A stretch of 18,120 nt of DNA. It comes from JAGOPO01 sp035524755 (GTDB lineage Bacteria > Patescibacteriota > Minisyncoccia > 2-02-FULL-40-12 > GWA2-44-9). Positions 7,240 through 14,637 of the stretch are shown here, in pieces. The notes beneath the pieces were generated by a model. It saw nothing but the letters and a program-made list of their open reading frames with translations, had not been told where the DNA came from and ran no database searches. The stretch's first letter is position 1, and each line of letters starts with the position of its first letter. The DNA is taken from positions 1-18,120 of the forward strand of contig DATKOD010000025.1 of assembly GCA_035524755.1 (NCBI GenBank), given 5' to 3'. A program made the position numbers and the translations under genes.

Positions 7240-9944
7240 TGTCATTCATCACCACATTGTTCGGCGACCCCAACGACCGGTACATCCGGTCGTTGTCCCC
7301 GTTGGTCGACTCCATCAACGCGCTTGAGCCTGCAATGCACGCGAAATCCGACGCCGAGCTTGCGGCGGTCACGGCGGCGCTGCGAGCGCGACTTTCGGAA
7401 GGTGCGACGCTCGACGATGTCCTTGTCGAAGCGTTCGCCGCGGTACGCGAGGCATCGGTCCGCGTATCCGGCAAGCGCCACTTCGATGTCCAGCTCATCG
7501 GCGGCATCGCGCTCCATCAGGGAAAGATCGCCCAGATGGCGACCGGTGAGGGGAAGACGCTTGTCGCGACCCTGCCGGCGTATCTGAACGCGCTGGAGGG
7601 GAACGGTGTACACGTCGTCACGGTCAACGACTATCTCTCCCGCCGTGACGCGACCTGGATGGGACAGATCTACCACGCGTTAGGTATGACCGTCGGAGTC
7701 CTGAACCACGAGTCCAGTTACCGCTACGATCCGACGCACGTGAATCCCGAGCAGGCCGATGCCCTGGATGAAGAGCGCGATACGACCGGTTCGTTCCGTG
7801 TCGTCCATGAATTCCTCCGGCCGGTCTCACGGCGCGACGCGTATGCCGCAGACATCACGTACGGCACCAACAACGAGTACGGATTCGACTACCTACGCGA
7901 TAACATGGTGCCCGACGTGTCCGCCATGGTGCAACGGCCCGAGCATACGCATCACTACGCGATCGTGGACGAAGTCGACTCCATCCTCATCGATGAAGCC
8001 CGCACGCCGCTCATCATCTCGGCTCCCGACGAAGAATCCGGTGAACTGTACCGGACCTTCGCCCGCGTCGCGCCGAGTCTCGTCGCCGAAACCGACTACA
8101 CGGTTGATGAAAAGCTCCGGGCGGTAAGCATCACCGACGCGGGCATCGAGAAAGTCCAGACGCGACTGGGCATCGCCGACATCTACGCTGAAGGCGGCGT
8201 GCGGTACGTGCATCACCTGGAACAGGCGCTCAAAGCGCAGATCCTGTTCCATAAGGATAAGGACTACGTCGTCAAAGACGGCGAGGTCATCATCGTCGAC
8301 GATTTCACCGGACGGCTCATGCCGGGCCGACGCTGGTCTGACGGACTGCACCAGGCGGTGGAAGCCAAAGAAGGCGTCGCCGTGCAGCGCGAGTCGCGCA
8401 CCCTGGCGACCGTCACATTCCAGAATTACTTCCGCTTGTATTCCAAACTTGCTGGTATGACCGGCACGGCGCGCACGTCGGCCGAGGAACTCCACAAGGT
8501 CTATGCCATCGACGTCATCGTGGTACCGACCAACAAGCCGATGATCCGTGCGGACCTCCCGGACCGTATCTATAAGAATGAGACGGGCAAATTCAACGCG
8601 CTCGTCGCACAGATCAAGGAACGGCACGAACTCGGCCAGCCGGTGCTGGTCGGTACCGTGTCCATCGAGAAGAACGAGCTGTTATCGCTGATGCTCACCC
8701 GCGCGGGCGTGCGGCACCAGGTGCTCAATGCCAAGAACCACGAACGCGAGGCGGAGATCATCGCGCAGGCGGGGAAGCTCGGTGCCGTCACCGTCGCCAC
8801 GAACATGGCCGGCCGCGGCGTGGACATCATCCTCGGCGGCAACCCTCCCGATGAAGCGCAGGCGGAAGAGGTGCGAAAACTCGGCGGCTTGTGCGTCTTC
8901 GGCACCGAACGTCACGAGGCTCGGCGCATCGACGACCAGCTTCGTGGCCGCGCCGGACGCCAGGGCGATCCGGGCGCCAGCCAGTTCTTCGTGTCCTGCG
9001 ATGACGACGTCGTACGCATCTTCGGCGGCGACCGGCTCAAGAGCATCATGGAGCGTCTCGGTGTCACCGACGAAGACGTCATCGAGAACCGCATGGTGTC
9101 CCGTGCCATCGAGCAGGCGCAGACGCGCATCGAGGGGCATAACTTCGACTCCCGCAAGTACGTCCTGGAATACGACGATGTGATGAACAAGCACCGGCAG
9201 ACGCTCTACGGTCTCCGGCGCGACGTGCTCACGTCGGCGGACAACGAGGACCGTGTCCTGGAGTACCTTGACGGCGCGGTCAGCGCGATCGTCTCCGCGC
9301 ACCGCTCTGCGGAAACCGATGAATTGGATATCCCGGCGATCGCCGAAGCCGCTCGCGGCATCGCACCGTTCCCCGAGACGCTCGCCTCGACGCTGGCGGC
9401 GATGGACGCCGCATCGGTGGAAGACTACCTCATCGACGAGATTTCGAAATTGTACGCCGAGCACGAAAAGAACATCGGCCCCGAACAACTGCGGACCATC
9501 GAGCGGGTGGTCATCCTGCGGACCATCGACGACGTCTGGGTGGAGCACCTGGAGGCGATGGAGCATCTGCGCGAATCGGTCCGCCTGCGCGCTTACGGCC
9601 AACGCGATCCGCTGGTCGAATACAAGATAGAAGCCCAGCGGATGTACGGGATGCTCATCAGCACCGTCGCATCGCGCGTCGCGTCCGTCATCTTCAAGAT
9701 ACGGCTCGTGCAGCCGGAACGACAACAGCCGATCCAGGAGAGCCGCGGAACCGGAGCGCCTGATGCCGCCGGTGATGCAAACGTGCACCGACATGACGAA
9801 TCGGATCCCGCCGCCTCCGAGGGGGAGATCCGCACGGACCACGTCGGCCGCAACGACCCGTGCCCGTGCGGTTCGGGCAAGAAATTCAAGAAATGCGGCT
9901 TGCTCAACACGCCGGAACACCAGCGTCTGATGGCGGCCAAATAA
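7239..9944 (+). CDS. secA: Preprotein translocase ATPase SecA
   Basis: The 901-residue motor that drives unfolded preproteins through SecYEG at the membrane. Visible landmarks are MATGEGKTL (Walker A, 100-108), VTVNDYLSRRDA, TYGTNNEYGFDYLRDNM (208-223), DEVDSILIDEARTPLI (244-259), GMTGTA, ATNMAGRGVDIILGG and DQLRGRAGRQGDPG, so both nucleotide-binding domains and the scaffold are intact. Residues about 155-198 carry roughly 34 residues more than E. coli SecA between GxxVG and AYAADITYGT, an insertion I associate with CPR and some other bacterial SecAs. The C-terminus is a SEC-C zinc tail, CPCGSGKKFKKC (875-886), but the next residue is Gly rather than the usual His or Cys. The start ATG shares its A with the hpf stop, suggesting coupled translation. 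One base separates its stop from the Nudix gene. Confidence 0.97.
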   Translation: MSFITTLFGDPNDRYIRSLSPLVDSINALEPAMHAKSDAELAAVTAALRARLSEGATLDDVLVEAFAAVREASVRVSGKRHFDVQLIGGIALHQGKIAQMATGEGKTLVATLPAYLNALEGNGVHVVTVNDYLSRRDATWMGQIYHALGMTVGVLNHESSYRYDPTHVNPEQADALDEERDTTGSFRVVHEFLRPVSRRDAYAADITYGTNNEYGFDYLRDNMVPDVSAMVQRPEHTHHYAIVDEVDSILIDEARTPLIISAPDEESGELYRTFARVAPSLVAETDYTVDEKLRAVSITDAGIEKVQTRLGIADIYAEGGVRYVHHLEQALKAQILFHKDKDYVVKDGEVIIVDDFTGRLMPGRRWSDGLHQAVEAKEGVAVQRESRTLATVTFQNYFRLYSKLAGMTGTARTSAEELHKVYAIDVIVVPTNKPMIRADLPDRIYKNETGKFNALVAQIKERHELGQPVLVGTVSIEKNELLSLMLTRAGVRHQVLNAKNHEREAEIIAQAGKLGAVTVATNMAGRGVDIILGGNPPDEAQAEEVRKLGGLCVFGTERHEARRIDDQLRGRAGRQGDPGASQFFVSCDDDVVRIFGGDRLKSIMERLGVTDEDVIENRMVSRAIEQAQTRIEGHNFDSRKYVLEYDDVMNKHRQTLYGLRRDVLTSADNEDRVLEYLDGAVSAIVSAHRSAETDELDIPAIAEAARGIAPFPETLASTLAAMDAASVEDYLIDEISKLYAEHEKNIGPEQLRTIERVVILRTIDDVWVEHLEAMEHLRESVRLRAYGQRDPLVEYKIEAQRMYGMLISTVASRVASVIFKIRLVQPERQQPIQESRGTGAPDAAGDANVHRHDESDPAASEGEIRTDHVGRNDPCPCGSGKKFKKCGLLNTPEHQRLMAAK

Positions 9945-9945
9945 C

Positions 9946-10431
9946 ATGGAGAACAAATTCCTGCACGAAGTCGCCATCACCGCCATCATCGTGCGTGACG
10001 GCAAGTACCTCATCACGCGTCGTGCGAAGACCAAGAAGCGCTTTCCCGGCATGTGGACGGTACCCGGCGGCAAATTGGAGTCGTCGGATTACCTCGCGTT
10101 GCCCAAGGATACGAAGTTCTATTGGTACAACGTCCTGGAGCGTACGCTCAAACGCGAGGTCAAAGAAGAAGTCGGTCTCAACATCGGCAACATCGTCTAC
10201 GTCACGTCGCTTGCCACCGTGCATGCGGATGGCAGCCCCTCGTTGGTCATCTCCTGCATGGCCGACTACAAGGGCGGCCGGATGAAACTCCAGAAGGGGG
10301 AGACGGACAGGTTCGCGTGGGTCACGCTCGGGCAGGCGAAACGGTACAAGCTCATCGACGGCATCTGGGACGAACTGGCGATGGCCGAAGGGCTCCGCCG
10401 TGGCACGAAGACCGAGTGGAAGCGCGCCTGA
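9946..10431 (+). CDS. Nudix hydrolase with interrupted Nudix box
   Basis: A 161-residue Nudix-fold protein expected to hydrolyse a nucleoside diphosphate linked to another group; the substrate is unknown. The start MENKFLHEVAITAIIVRDGKYL and the segment MWTVPGGKLE (36-45) are typical, and REVKEEVGL (70-78) supplies the metal-binding glutamates. Between GGKLE and REVKEE there are about 14 residues more than in MutT, including an aromatic FYWYNVL stretch, so the standard G-x5-E-x7-REUxEExGU spacing is broken by an insertion while the catalytic half is intact. It starts one base after the secA stop and very likely shares its transcript. There is no clear Shine-Dalgarno site outside secA. I believe similar split-box Nudix proteins occur in CPR genomes. 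Confidence 0.85.
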   Translation: MENKFLHEVAITAIIVRDGKYLITRRAKTKKRFPGMWTVPGGKLESSDYLALPKDTKFYWYNVLERTLKREVKEEVGLNIGNIVYVTSLATVHADGSPSLVISCMADYKGGRMKLQKGETDRFAWVTLGQAKRYKLIDGIWDELAMAEGLRRGTKTEWKRA

Positions 10432-10436
10432 TTCCG

Positions 10437-10445
10437 TGCTATACC
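10437..10445 (+). promoter_or_regulatory. Extended -10 promoter for the maf-like gene
   Basis: TGC-TATACC just after the Nudix stop. The expected +1 is about 10452, giving a leader of about 22 bases with a Shine-Dalgarno sequence (GGGAGG, 10461-10466) seven bases before ATG 10474. The -35 is poor. Confidence 0.4.
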
Positions 10446-10447
10446 AT

Positions 10448-10472
10448 GAGCTTCCCCGAAGGGAGGCTCTTT
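10448..10472 (+). promoter_or_regulatory. Hairpin enclosing the Shine-Dalgarno site of the maf-like gene
   Basis: GAGCTTCCC (10448-10456), loop CGAA and GGGAGGCTC (10461-10469) form a nine-pair stem with one G-U pair, followed by TTT. The 3' arm contains the GGGAGG Shine-Dalgarno site for ATG 10474. It could be a weak terminator for the hpf-secA-nudix unit (only three Ts), or a structure that limits translation of maf in read-through transcripts. A transcript from the promoter just upstream would start within the 5' arm and lose part of the stem. Confidence 0.45.
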
Positions 10473-10473
10473 C

Positions 10474-11046
10474 ATGAAGATCATCCTTGGCTCGTCGTCG
10501 CCGTGGCGGGCTGAGATCATGCGCTCCATCGTGCCCGAGTTCGAGGTCATGGACCCGGGCATCGATGAGAAGAACATCCGGCATCCGAACCCGCAGGTGC
10601 TGACCGCGAAGCTGGCAAGGGCGAAGTCCGAAGCGCTCCGGCCGCGCATAACCGGAGACGCACTGCTGATTACGGCCGATCAGGTCGTGACGTGCATCGG
10701 AGAGATCCGGGAGAAGCCACATGATGCCGCCGAAGCACGCCGATGGCTCCGGTCCTACCGCGAACAGCCCGTCATCTGCGTGAACGCGCTCGTGTCGTTC
10801 AACACCGTGAACAAGCACGACGCGTTGTTCTTGGATCAGACGAGGGTCTGGCTCAGGGGGCTCACGGACCGTACCATCGAGCACATCATCGAACACACGG
10901 TTGCGATGCAATGCGCGGGTGCCTGTGCGGCCGGACACCCGGAATGGGGTGCGTACGTCGCGAAGATCGACGGCGACGTGAGCGGCTTGTACGGTCTGCC
11001 GCGGGAACTGACGCGTACCATCATCGAGAACGAGACCCAGCGGTAA
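10474..11046 (+). CDS. maf: Maf/HAM1-like nucleotide pyrophosphatase (Maf family)
   Basis: A 190-residue protein of the Maf family, which hydrolyses non-canonical or canonical nucleoside triphosphates to monophosphates and can delay septation when overproduced. Family marks are LGSSSPWRAEI (5-15, normally SSSPRR; the first Arg is Trp here), TADQVV (67-72, with Asp69 as the expected catalytic/metal residue), EKPHDAAEARRWL (80-92) and, near the end, IDGDVSGLYGLPREL (165-179), matching the IxGDYxNVVGLP motif loosely. The region 147-164 (QCAGACAAGHPEWGAYVAKI) is longer than the usual AGAYGIQ turn. It has its own promoter, a good Shine-Dalgarno site and a strong terminator directly behind, so it looks like a single-gene unit. 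Confidence 0.82.
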   Translation: MKIILGSSSPWRAEIMRSIVPEFEVMDPGIDEKNIRHPNPQVLTAKLARAKSEALRPRITGDALLITADQVVTCIGEIREKPHDAAEARRWLRSYREQPVICVNALVSFNTVNKHDALFLDQTRVWLRGLTDRTIEHIIEHTVAMQCAGACAAGHPEWGAYVAKIDGDVSGLYGLPRELTRTIIENETQR

Positions 11047-11053
11047 CGATCCG

Positions 11054-11080
11054 CCCCGACATCCGTCGGGGCTCCTTTTT
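11054..11080 (+). terminator. Rho-independent terminator after maf
   Basis: Perfect seven-pair stem CCCCGAC (11054-11060), loop ATCC, GTCGGGG (11065-11071), followed by CTCC and five Ts. It ends the maf transcript. The last T is also the T of the next gene's extended -10. Confidence 0.9.
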
Positions 11081-11088
11081 GGTATACT
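11080..11088 (+). promoter_or_regulatory. Extended -10 promoter for the P-type ATPase gene
   Basis: TGG-TATACT directly on the end of the terminator T-tract. A -35 would fall in the terminator stem and none is seen. The expected +1 is 11095, the G of the GTG start, predicting a leaderless message. Confidence 0.55.
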
Positions 11089-11094
11089 GATGCG

Positions 11095-12933
11095 GTGGGA
11101 GGGATACTCTACTGGTTTCAGCAACCTCGGCGCGAGAAACTCATCATCGCGTTGGCTGGCGTCGCGCTTGTCGTTCACTACGTCGGACCCGGCATCGATC
11201 GGTATCTCCTGATCATCGCCGGTCTCGGGGCGCTTCCGTTGGCGTGGCGCGCTGTGCGCGATTTGGCGCGGCCGCGCATCACGATAGACGTGTTCAATGC
11301 GTTTGCGTTGTCGATCGCGTTCGCCACGCGCGAATTGTTCTCCGCCGTCTTCGTCATCCTGATGATCACGAGTGCGGATCTGCTTGACTGGAACACCACG
11401 CAACGGACCAAGCGGGCGATCGAACGGTTGTTGGCGCTGAAGCCCCAGAGCGCCGACCGTGAGCGGGACCACAAAATCGAACGCATCAGGTCCGACCAGA
11501 TCAAGATGGGCGATGTGCTCGTCGTCGCCGCAGGCGCGGCGGTACCGGCAGACGGGATGGTCGTGTCCGGTGAGGCGGATGTCAATGACGCCCTGGTGAC
11601 GGGTGAATCGACCCCTATCCATAAGATCCCCGGTTCACATGTGTTCATCTCCAGCGTCGTGGAATCCGGCGCGCTGAAGGTACGCGCGACGAAAGTCGGG
11701 AAAGACTCCACATTGGAGAAGATGGCCGCACTTCTACGCGAGGCTGCCGCAAACAAATCGAAACCCGAACGGCTCGCCGATCGCTTCGCGGGTGGATTGC
11801 TACCGATCGTCATGGCGCTTGGCGGGATCGTGTATCTGGTGACCCATGACCTGCGCATGACCGCGTCGATCTTCTTGGTCGCCTGCGCCGATGATATGGC
11901 GCTCGCCATCCCGCTGGCCATGACGGCATCGTTGGGCCAGGCGGCGCAGCGGGGCGTCGTCATCAAAGGCGGATCCGCCGTGGACGTCCTTGCCCGGATC
12001 AGGACGGTCGTTCTGGACAAGACCGGCACGCTGACCTATGGCACATTCACGTTCAAGGAGGCCGTCATTTCCCCGACGTTCACACCGGAACGGTTCTGGC
12101 ATGCCGTCGGGACCGCCGACAAGTTCTCGGACCATCCGGTCAGCAGAGCATTATTGAAGGAGGCATACCGTCACATCAAGGAAATTCCCGACCCCGATAA
12201 CGTGCAGGTATACAAAGGTTCCGGACTGGTTGCGACCCATGGGAAAGACATCATCGCCGTCGGCAATCAGGACATCGCCGCGAAGGTGGATGCCCGCATC
12301 ACGGCGGACGAGAAATCCGCTCTTGACCGGGCACAGCAGCAGGGTAGCGGCATTCTCATTATCATCAATGGGAAATATGCCGGCGTCATTTCCATTGCGG
12401 ACGTTCCCAGGAAGGAAGCGTCACCGAGCTTGAAACGACTGAACGAGATCGGTATCTCGGATATCCGGATATTCACAGGGGACACGGAATCCGCGGCGCA
12501 GCGCGTTGCGGTCGCACTCGGGATCGGTCGCGTACAGGCGCGCATGAAGCCGGAGGATAAATTACGTGCTCTTGAGCGGTTGAAACTCCGACCGGTCGCC
12601 ATGGTCGGTGACGGCATCAATGATGCGCCGGCTTTGGCGCGGGCTGATGTGGGGATCGCGATGGGGAAGAACGGCACCGCCATCGCATCTGAAGCTGCGG
12701 ATGTGGTCGTGCTGACCGACGACCTGAACCGTCTGCCGGAGATCATCCTGTTGTCTCGGAAGACCCTCAGCGTCATCCGGTGGGATATCGTCATCTGGGG
12801 GATCTCGAACGTCGTCGGCTTCGCATTGGTGCTGACCGGCGTTGCGGGGCCGTCGCTGGCGGCGTTCTACAATTTCGCCACCGATTTCTTGCCGCTCATC
12901 AATTCATCGCGGTTGTTCCGCGCACGCGCATGA
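11095..12933 (+). CDS. P1B-like heavy-metal P-type ATPase with non-canonical CAD transmembrane motif
   Basis: A 612-residue ATP-driven cation pump of the cytoplasmic membrane. All cytoplasmic motifs are present: TGES (169-172, actuator), DKTGTLT (308-314, phosphorylated Asp308), SDHPVS (345-350, the HP motif of the P1B nucleotide domain), TGD (461-463) and MVGDGINDAPALA (503-515). There is no N-terminal HMA metal-binding domain. Hydrophobic helices lie at about 16-29, 35-52, 64-78, 82-97, 232-250, 256-280, 562-582 and 584-603. The transport-site helix reads VACADDMALAIPLA (262-275) where P1B pumps have CPC, SPC or CPH, so the conserved Pro is Ala, and Asp266-Asp267 follow Cys264. The last helix has Asp597. 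The transported ion cannot be predicted. The start is GTG 11095, on the predicted transcription start. Its stop overlaps gpsA by ATGA. Confidence 0.9.
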   Translation: MGGILYWFQQPRREKLIIALAGVALVVHYVGPGIDRYLLIIAGLGALPLAWRAVRDLARPRITIDVFNAFALSIAFATRELFSAVFVILMITSADLLDWNTTQRTKRAIERLLALKPQSADRERDHKIERIRSDQIKMGDVLVVAAGAAVPADGMVVSGEADVNDALVTGESTPIHKIPGSHVFISSVVESGALKVRATKVGKDSTLEKMAALLREAAANKSKPERLADRFAGGLLPIVMALGGIVYLVTHDLRMTASIFLVACADDMALAIPLAMTASLGQAAQRGVVIKGGSAVDVLARIRTVVLDKTGTLTYGTFTFKEAVISPTFTPERFWHAVGTADKFSDHPVSRALLKEAYRHIKEIPDPDNVQVYKGSGLVATHGKDIIAVGNQDIAAKVDARITADEKSALDRAQQQGSGILIIINGKYAGVISIADVPRKEASPSLKRLNEIGISDIRIFTGDTESAAQRVAVALGIGRVQARMKPEDKLRALERLKLRPVAMVGDGINDAPALARADVGIAMGKNGTAIASEAADVVVLTDDLNRLPEIILLSRKTLSVIRWDIVIWGISNVVGFALVLTGVAGPSLAAFYNFATDFLPLINSSRLFRARA

Positions 12934-13826
12934 CCGACGTGCTCATCATCGGGGCTGGCATGCTGGGGACCGCGCTGGGCGGGGCGCTACCGCGCGAGCG
13001 TGTGAACGTGCGGTGGTACGACACCGACGCCGCCAAATGTCCCGGGGGTGCCGCGCGACTGGAGACCGCCGTTCCGGCGTCGCGGTTCATTTTCATGTGC
13101 GTGCCCAGCCGGACGATGCGTCCCGCACTGTCGCGGGTCGCCGGGCTGGTGACGCCTTCGACCGTCGTCGTCTCGCTGGCGAAGGGGCTCGAGCCATCGA
13201 CGGCGAAATGCATGGCGGACGTGCTCGAGGAGGTCCTTCCGCCCGGGCAACCCATCGCGGTGTTGGGCGGTGCGCTTCTGGCGAACGAGATCACGCAGGG
13301 ACTGCCCGGGATGGGGATGCTGGGATGTGCGGCGAAAGACGTCGCCGCCGATCTGACGGCGCTCCTGGAGGGTTCTCCGATCCGCATGACGTGGACGCCC
13401 GATGCGAAGTCCGTCGCCATGGCCGGCGTACTGAAGAACGTCTACGCGCTGGTATTGGGCATCGGGGACGGATTGGGATTGGGATCGAACGCCCGTGGAT
13501 GGTTATTCGCGCAATCGGTGCATGAGATGCTGACGATTGCCACGATGCTGCGCATCGATCCGCGGATCATCCTTTCGGTCGCCGGAATCGGCGATCTGGT
13601 CGCCACCGGGCTCTCAGCACAGTCAAAGAACCGGACCGCAGGTCTGGAGCTTGCGAAGACCGGGCGCACGGTCACCGAGTGCGAGGGTATCGCATCGCTG
13701 CCGTCGCTTATACAGCGGATCGGTGAGCGGCCGGACCTGCGGCTCCTGAATGCGCTGGATGCCATTGTCCGCGGCGGTCGACACGTACGCATCGTGATGC
13801 AGGATGTGCTGTACCGGACAACGTGA
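12930..13826 (+). CDS. gpsA: NAD(P)H-dependent glycerol-3-phosphate dehydrogenase
   Basis: A 298-residue dehydrogenase expected to reduce dihydroxyacetone phosphate to sn-glycerol-3-phosphate for phospholipid synthesis. It starts with a Rossmann motif, VLIIGAGMLGTALG (4-17). Then come SLAKGLEP (82-89, the SKGxE-type loop), the catalytic Lys169 in GVLKNVYALVLGIGDGLGLG and, in the C-terminal helical domain, AGIGDLVATG...SKNRTAGLEL (218-240), matching the AGxGDLxxT...SRNRxxG signature. The usual GPSFAxE loop reads GGALLANE (113-120), a clear departure. It is about 30 residues shorter than E. coli GpsA. ATG 12930 overlaps the ATPase stop (ATGA), so translation is probably coupled; the open frame upstream to 12780 lies inside the ATPase gene and is not used. 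Confidence 0.9.
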   Translation: MTDVLIIGAGMLGTALGGALPRERVNVRWYDTDAAKCPGGAARLETAVPASRFIFMCVPSRTMRPALSRVAGLVTPSTVVVSLAKGLEPSTAKCMADVLEEVLPPGQPIAVLGGALLANEITQGLPGMGMLGCAAKDVAADLTALLEGSPIRMTWTPDAKSVAMAGVLKNVYALVLGIGDGLGLGSNARGWLFAQSVHEMLTIATMLRIDPRIILSVAGIGDLVATGLSAQSKNRTAGLELAKTGRTVTECEGIASLPSLIQRIGERPDLRLLNALDAIVRGGRHVRIVMQDVLYRTT

Positions 13827-13832
13827 TATACT
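13824..13832 (+). promoter_or_regulatory. Extended -10 promoter for the DUF378 gene
   Basis: TGA-TATACT overlapping the end region of gpsA (its TGA is the gpsA stop). The expected +1 is about 13839, giving a 24-base leader with a G-rich Shine-Dalgarno site before ATG 13863. Confidence 0.55.
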
Positions 13833-13847
13833 TGTGCCAATGAACGA

Positions 13848-13853
13848 AGGGGG
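13848..13853 (+). promoter_or_regulatory. Ribosome binding site deciding the DUF378 start
   Basis: AGGGGG nine bases before ATG 13863. The alternative GTG at 13854 lies directly on this site and could not use it, so ATG 13863 is preferred. Confidence 0.5.
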
Positions 13854-13862
13854 GTGCGGCGC

Positions 13863-14036
13863 ATGATTGCGACAATAGCGTGGTGGTTGCTCATCATCGG
13901 TGGCTTGAACTGGGGTTTGTACGGCTTGTTCAAGAAGGATCTGTTCGGCTACCTCGGGATGGGTATGAACAGCACGGTAGCGAAGACGGTGTACATCTTG
14001 GTCGGTCTTTCGGCGGTGTACCTCATCTTCTGGTAG
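13863..14036 (+). CDS. DUF378 family small membrane protein
   Basis: A 57-residue protein almost entirely of two hydrophobic helices (about 3-23 and 36-56). It carries the DUF378 signature LLIIGGLNWGLYGLFKKDLFGYL, followed by the second helix with YILVGLSAVYLI. The family is widespread in bacteria and of unknown function; it would sit in the cytoplasmic membrane with a short Lys-containing turn. ATG 13863 follows a suitable Shine-Dalgarno sequence and a promoter of its own, and a terminator follows, so it is an independent single-gene unit although it begins only 36 bases after gpsA. Confidence 0.9.
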   Translation: MIATIAWWLLIIGGLNWGLYGLFKKDLFGYLGMGMNSTVAKTVYILVGLSAVYLIFW

Positions 14037-14063
14037 ACCGTCTTTTTCGTGTGAGATGACGGA

Positions 14064-14092
14064 CAGAAAGGGCCCCTGACGGGCCTTTTCTG
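14064..14092 (+). terminator. Terminator after the DUF378 gene
   Basis: Twelve-pair stem CAGAAAGGGCCC (14064-14075), loop CTGAC, GGGCCTTTTCTG (14081-14092), with one G-U pair. The A and T runs on the two arms make it potentially active from either side. Confidence 0.8.
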
Positions 14093-14140
14093 ATGACACA
14101 AATACAACCATTTCGTCAAGGTTGCGTCCCGGCAATGCCC

Positions 14141-14149
14141 TGCTACCAT
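14141..14149 (+). promoter_or_regulatory. Extended -10 promoter for the small HExxH protein
   Basis: TGC-TACCAT with a possible -35 TTGCGT (14122-14127, 16-base spacer). The expected +1 is about 14156, giving a 14-base leader before ATG 14170 with no clear Shine-Dalgarno site. It argues against translation from the TTG at 14122. Confidence 0.4.
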
Positions 14150-14169
14150 CGTCCCGCACACACCACGGA

Positions 14170-14637
14170 ATGACTGGACGAAGCAGAAAAAAGATGGCGC
14201 AGATGTATCGTCAGGGGCAATCATTGCCTCGGTCCGGCGATGAGCTCACGGACTGGTTCTTCCGGCAGTTTTTGGCGGTCCTGACGACCGAGCGGGTGCG
14301 TATCGTCCGCAAGAAGCGTCTTGTGAACCCGGATGACCCCCACCGACGCGTCATCCGGGGTCTCATGGATCCGGACGTTGACCCCAGCGGTCGCTGGGTG
14401 CAGATACTCATCAACCCGTCCCGCACTACGCATCGCGATCGGGATGAGGAAATGGAGACGCTCGTCCACGAGCTGGCGCACATCATCCTGCCGAAAACTT
14501 CGGAACGCGGCATACTTTCCATCGAGAACATCCTTTCCCGCATGCTCAGCCGCGATCAACGCGCCTGTTTGAAGGTGTTCCTGCCGCGGCATGAGGTCAA
14601 GAATTACCCTTCCACGCTTCCGGTGAGTGTGGTATAG
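14170..14637 (+). CDS. Small HExxH metallopeptidase-like protein
   Basis: A 155-residue soluble, basic protein with no signal peptide. It carries VHELAHIIL (99-107), a zinc HExxH motif (His100, Glu101, His104), and Glu112 or Glu119 downstream could be the third ligand. The motif context resembles ImmA/IrrE or SprT-like minimal peptidases, but I cannot assign it to either. The N-terminal third predicts a helix (ELTDWFFRQFLAVL), followed by strands (RVRIVRKKRL, WVQILINPS). The start is taken as ATG 14170, after the promoter; ATG 14194 (residue 9) is possible. The stop TAG lies inside the -10 of the next gene. Role unknown; cytoplasmic protein quality control or regulation would be typical of such folds. 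Confidence 0.65.
   Translation: MTGRSRKKMAQMYRQGQSLPRSGDELTDWFFRQFLAVLTTERVRIVRKKRLVNPDDPHRRVIRGLMDPDVDPSGRWVQILINPSRTTHRDRDEEMETLVHELAHIILPKTSERGILSIENILSRMLSRDQRACLKVFLPRHEVKNYPSTLPVSVV

Noticed and set aside
8682..10073. 463-codon open frame on the minus strand across secA
   Set aside because: A shadow of secA: high-GC codon bias leaves the antisense frame open, and the translation shows no family motifs.
9904..11622. 572-codon minus-strand frame across nudix, maf and the ATPase start
   Set aside because: It overlaps three recognised genes and a terminator, and its translation is compositionally Arg/Asp-rich like other shadows.
12780..12929. Longer start for gpsA
   Set aside because: The extra residues lie inside the ATPase gene and precede the Rossmann start MTDVLIIGAG; ATG 12930 gives the standard N-terminus.
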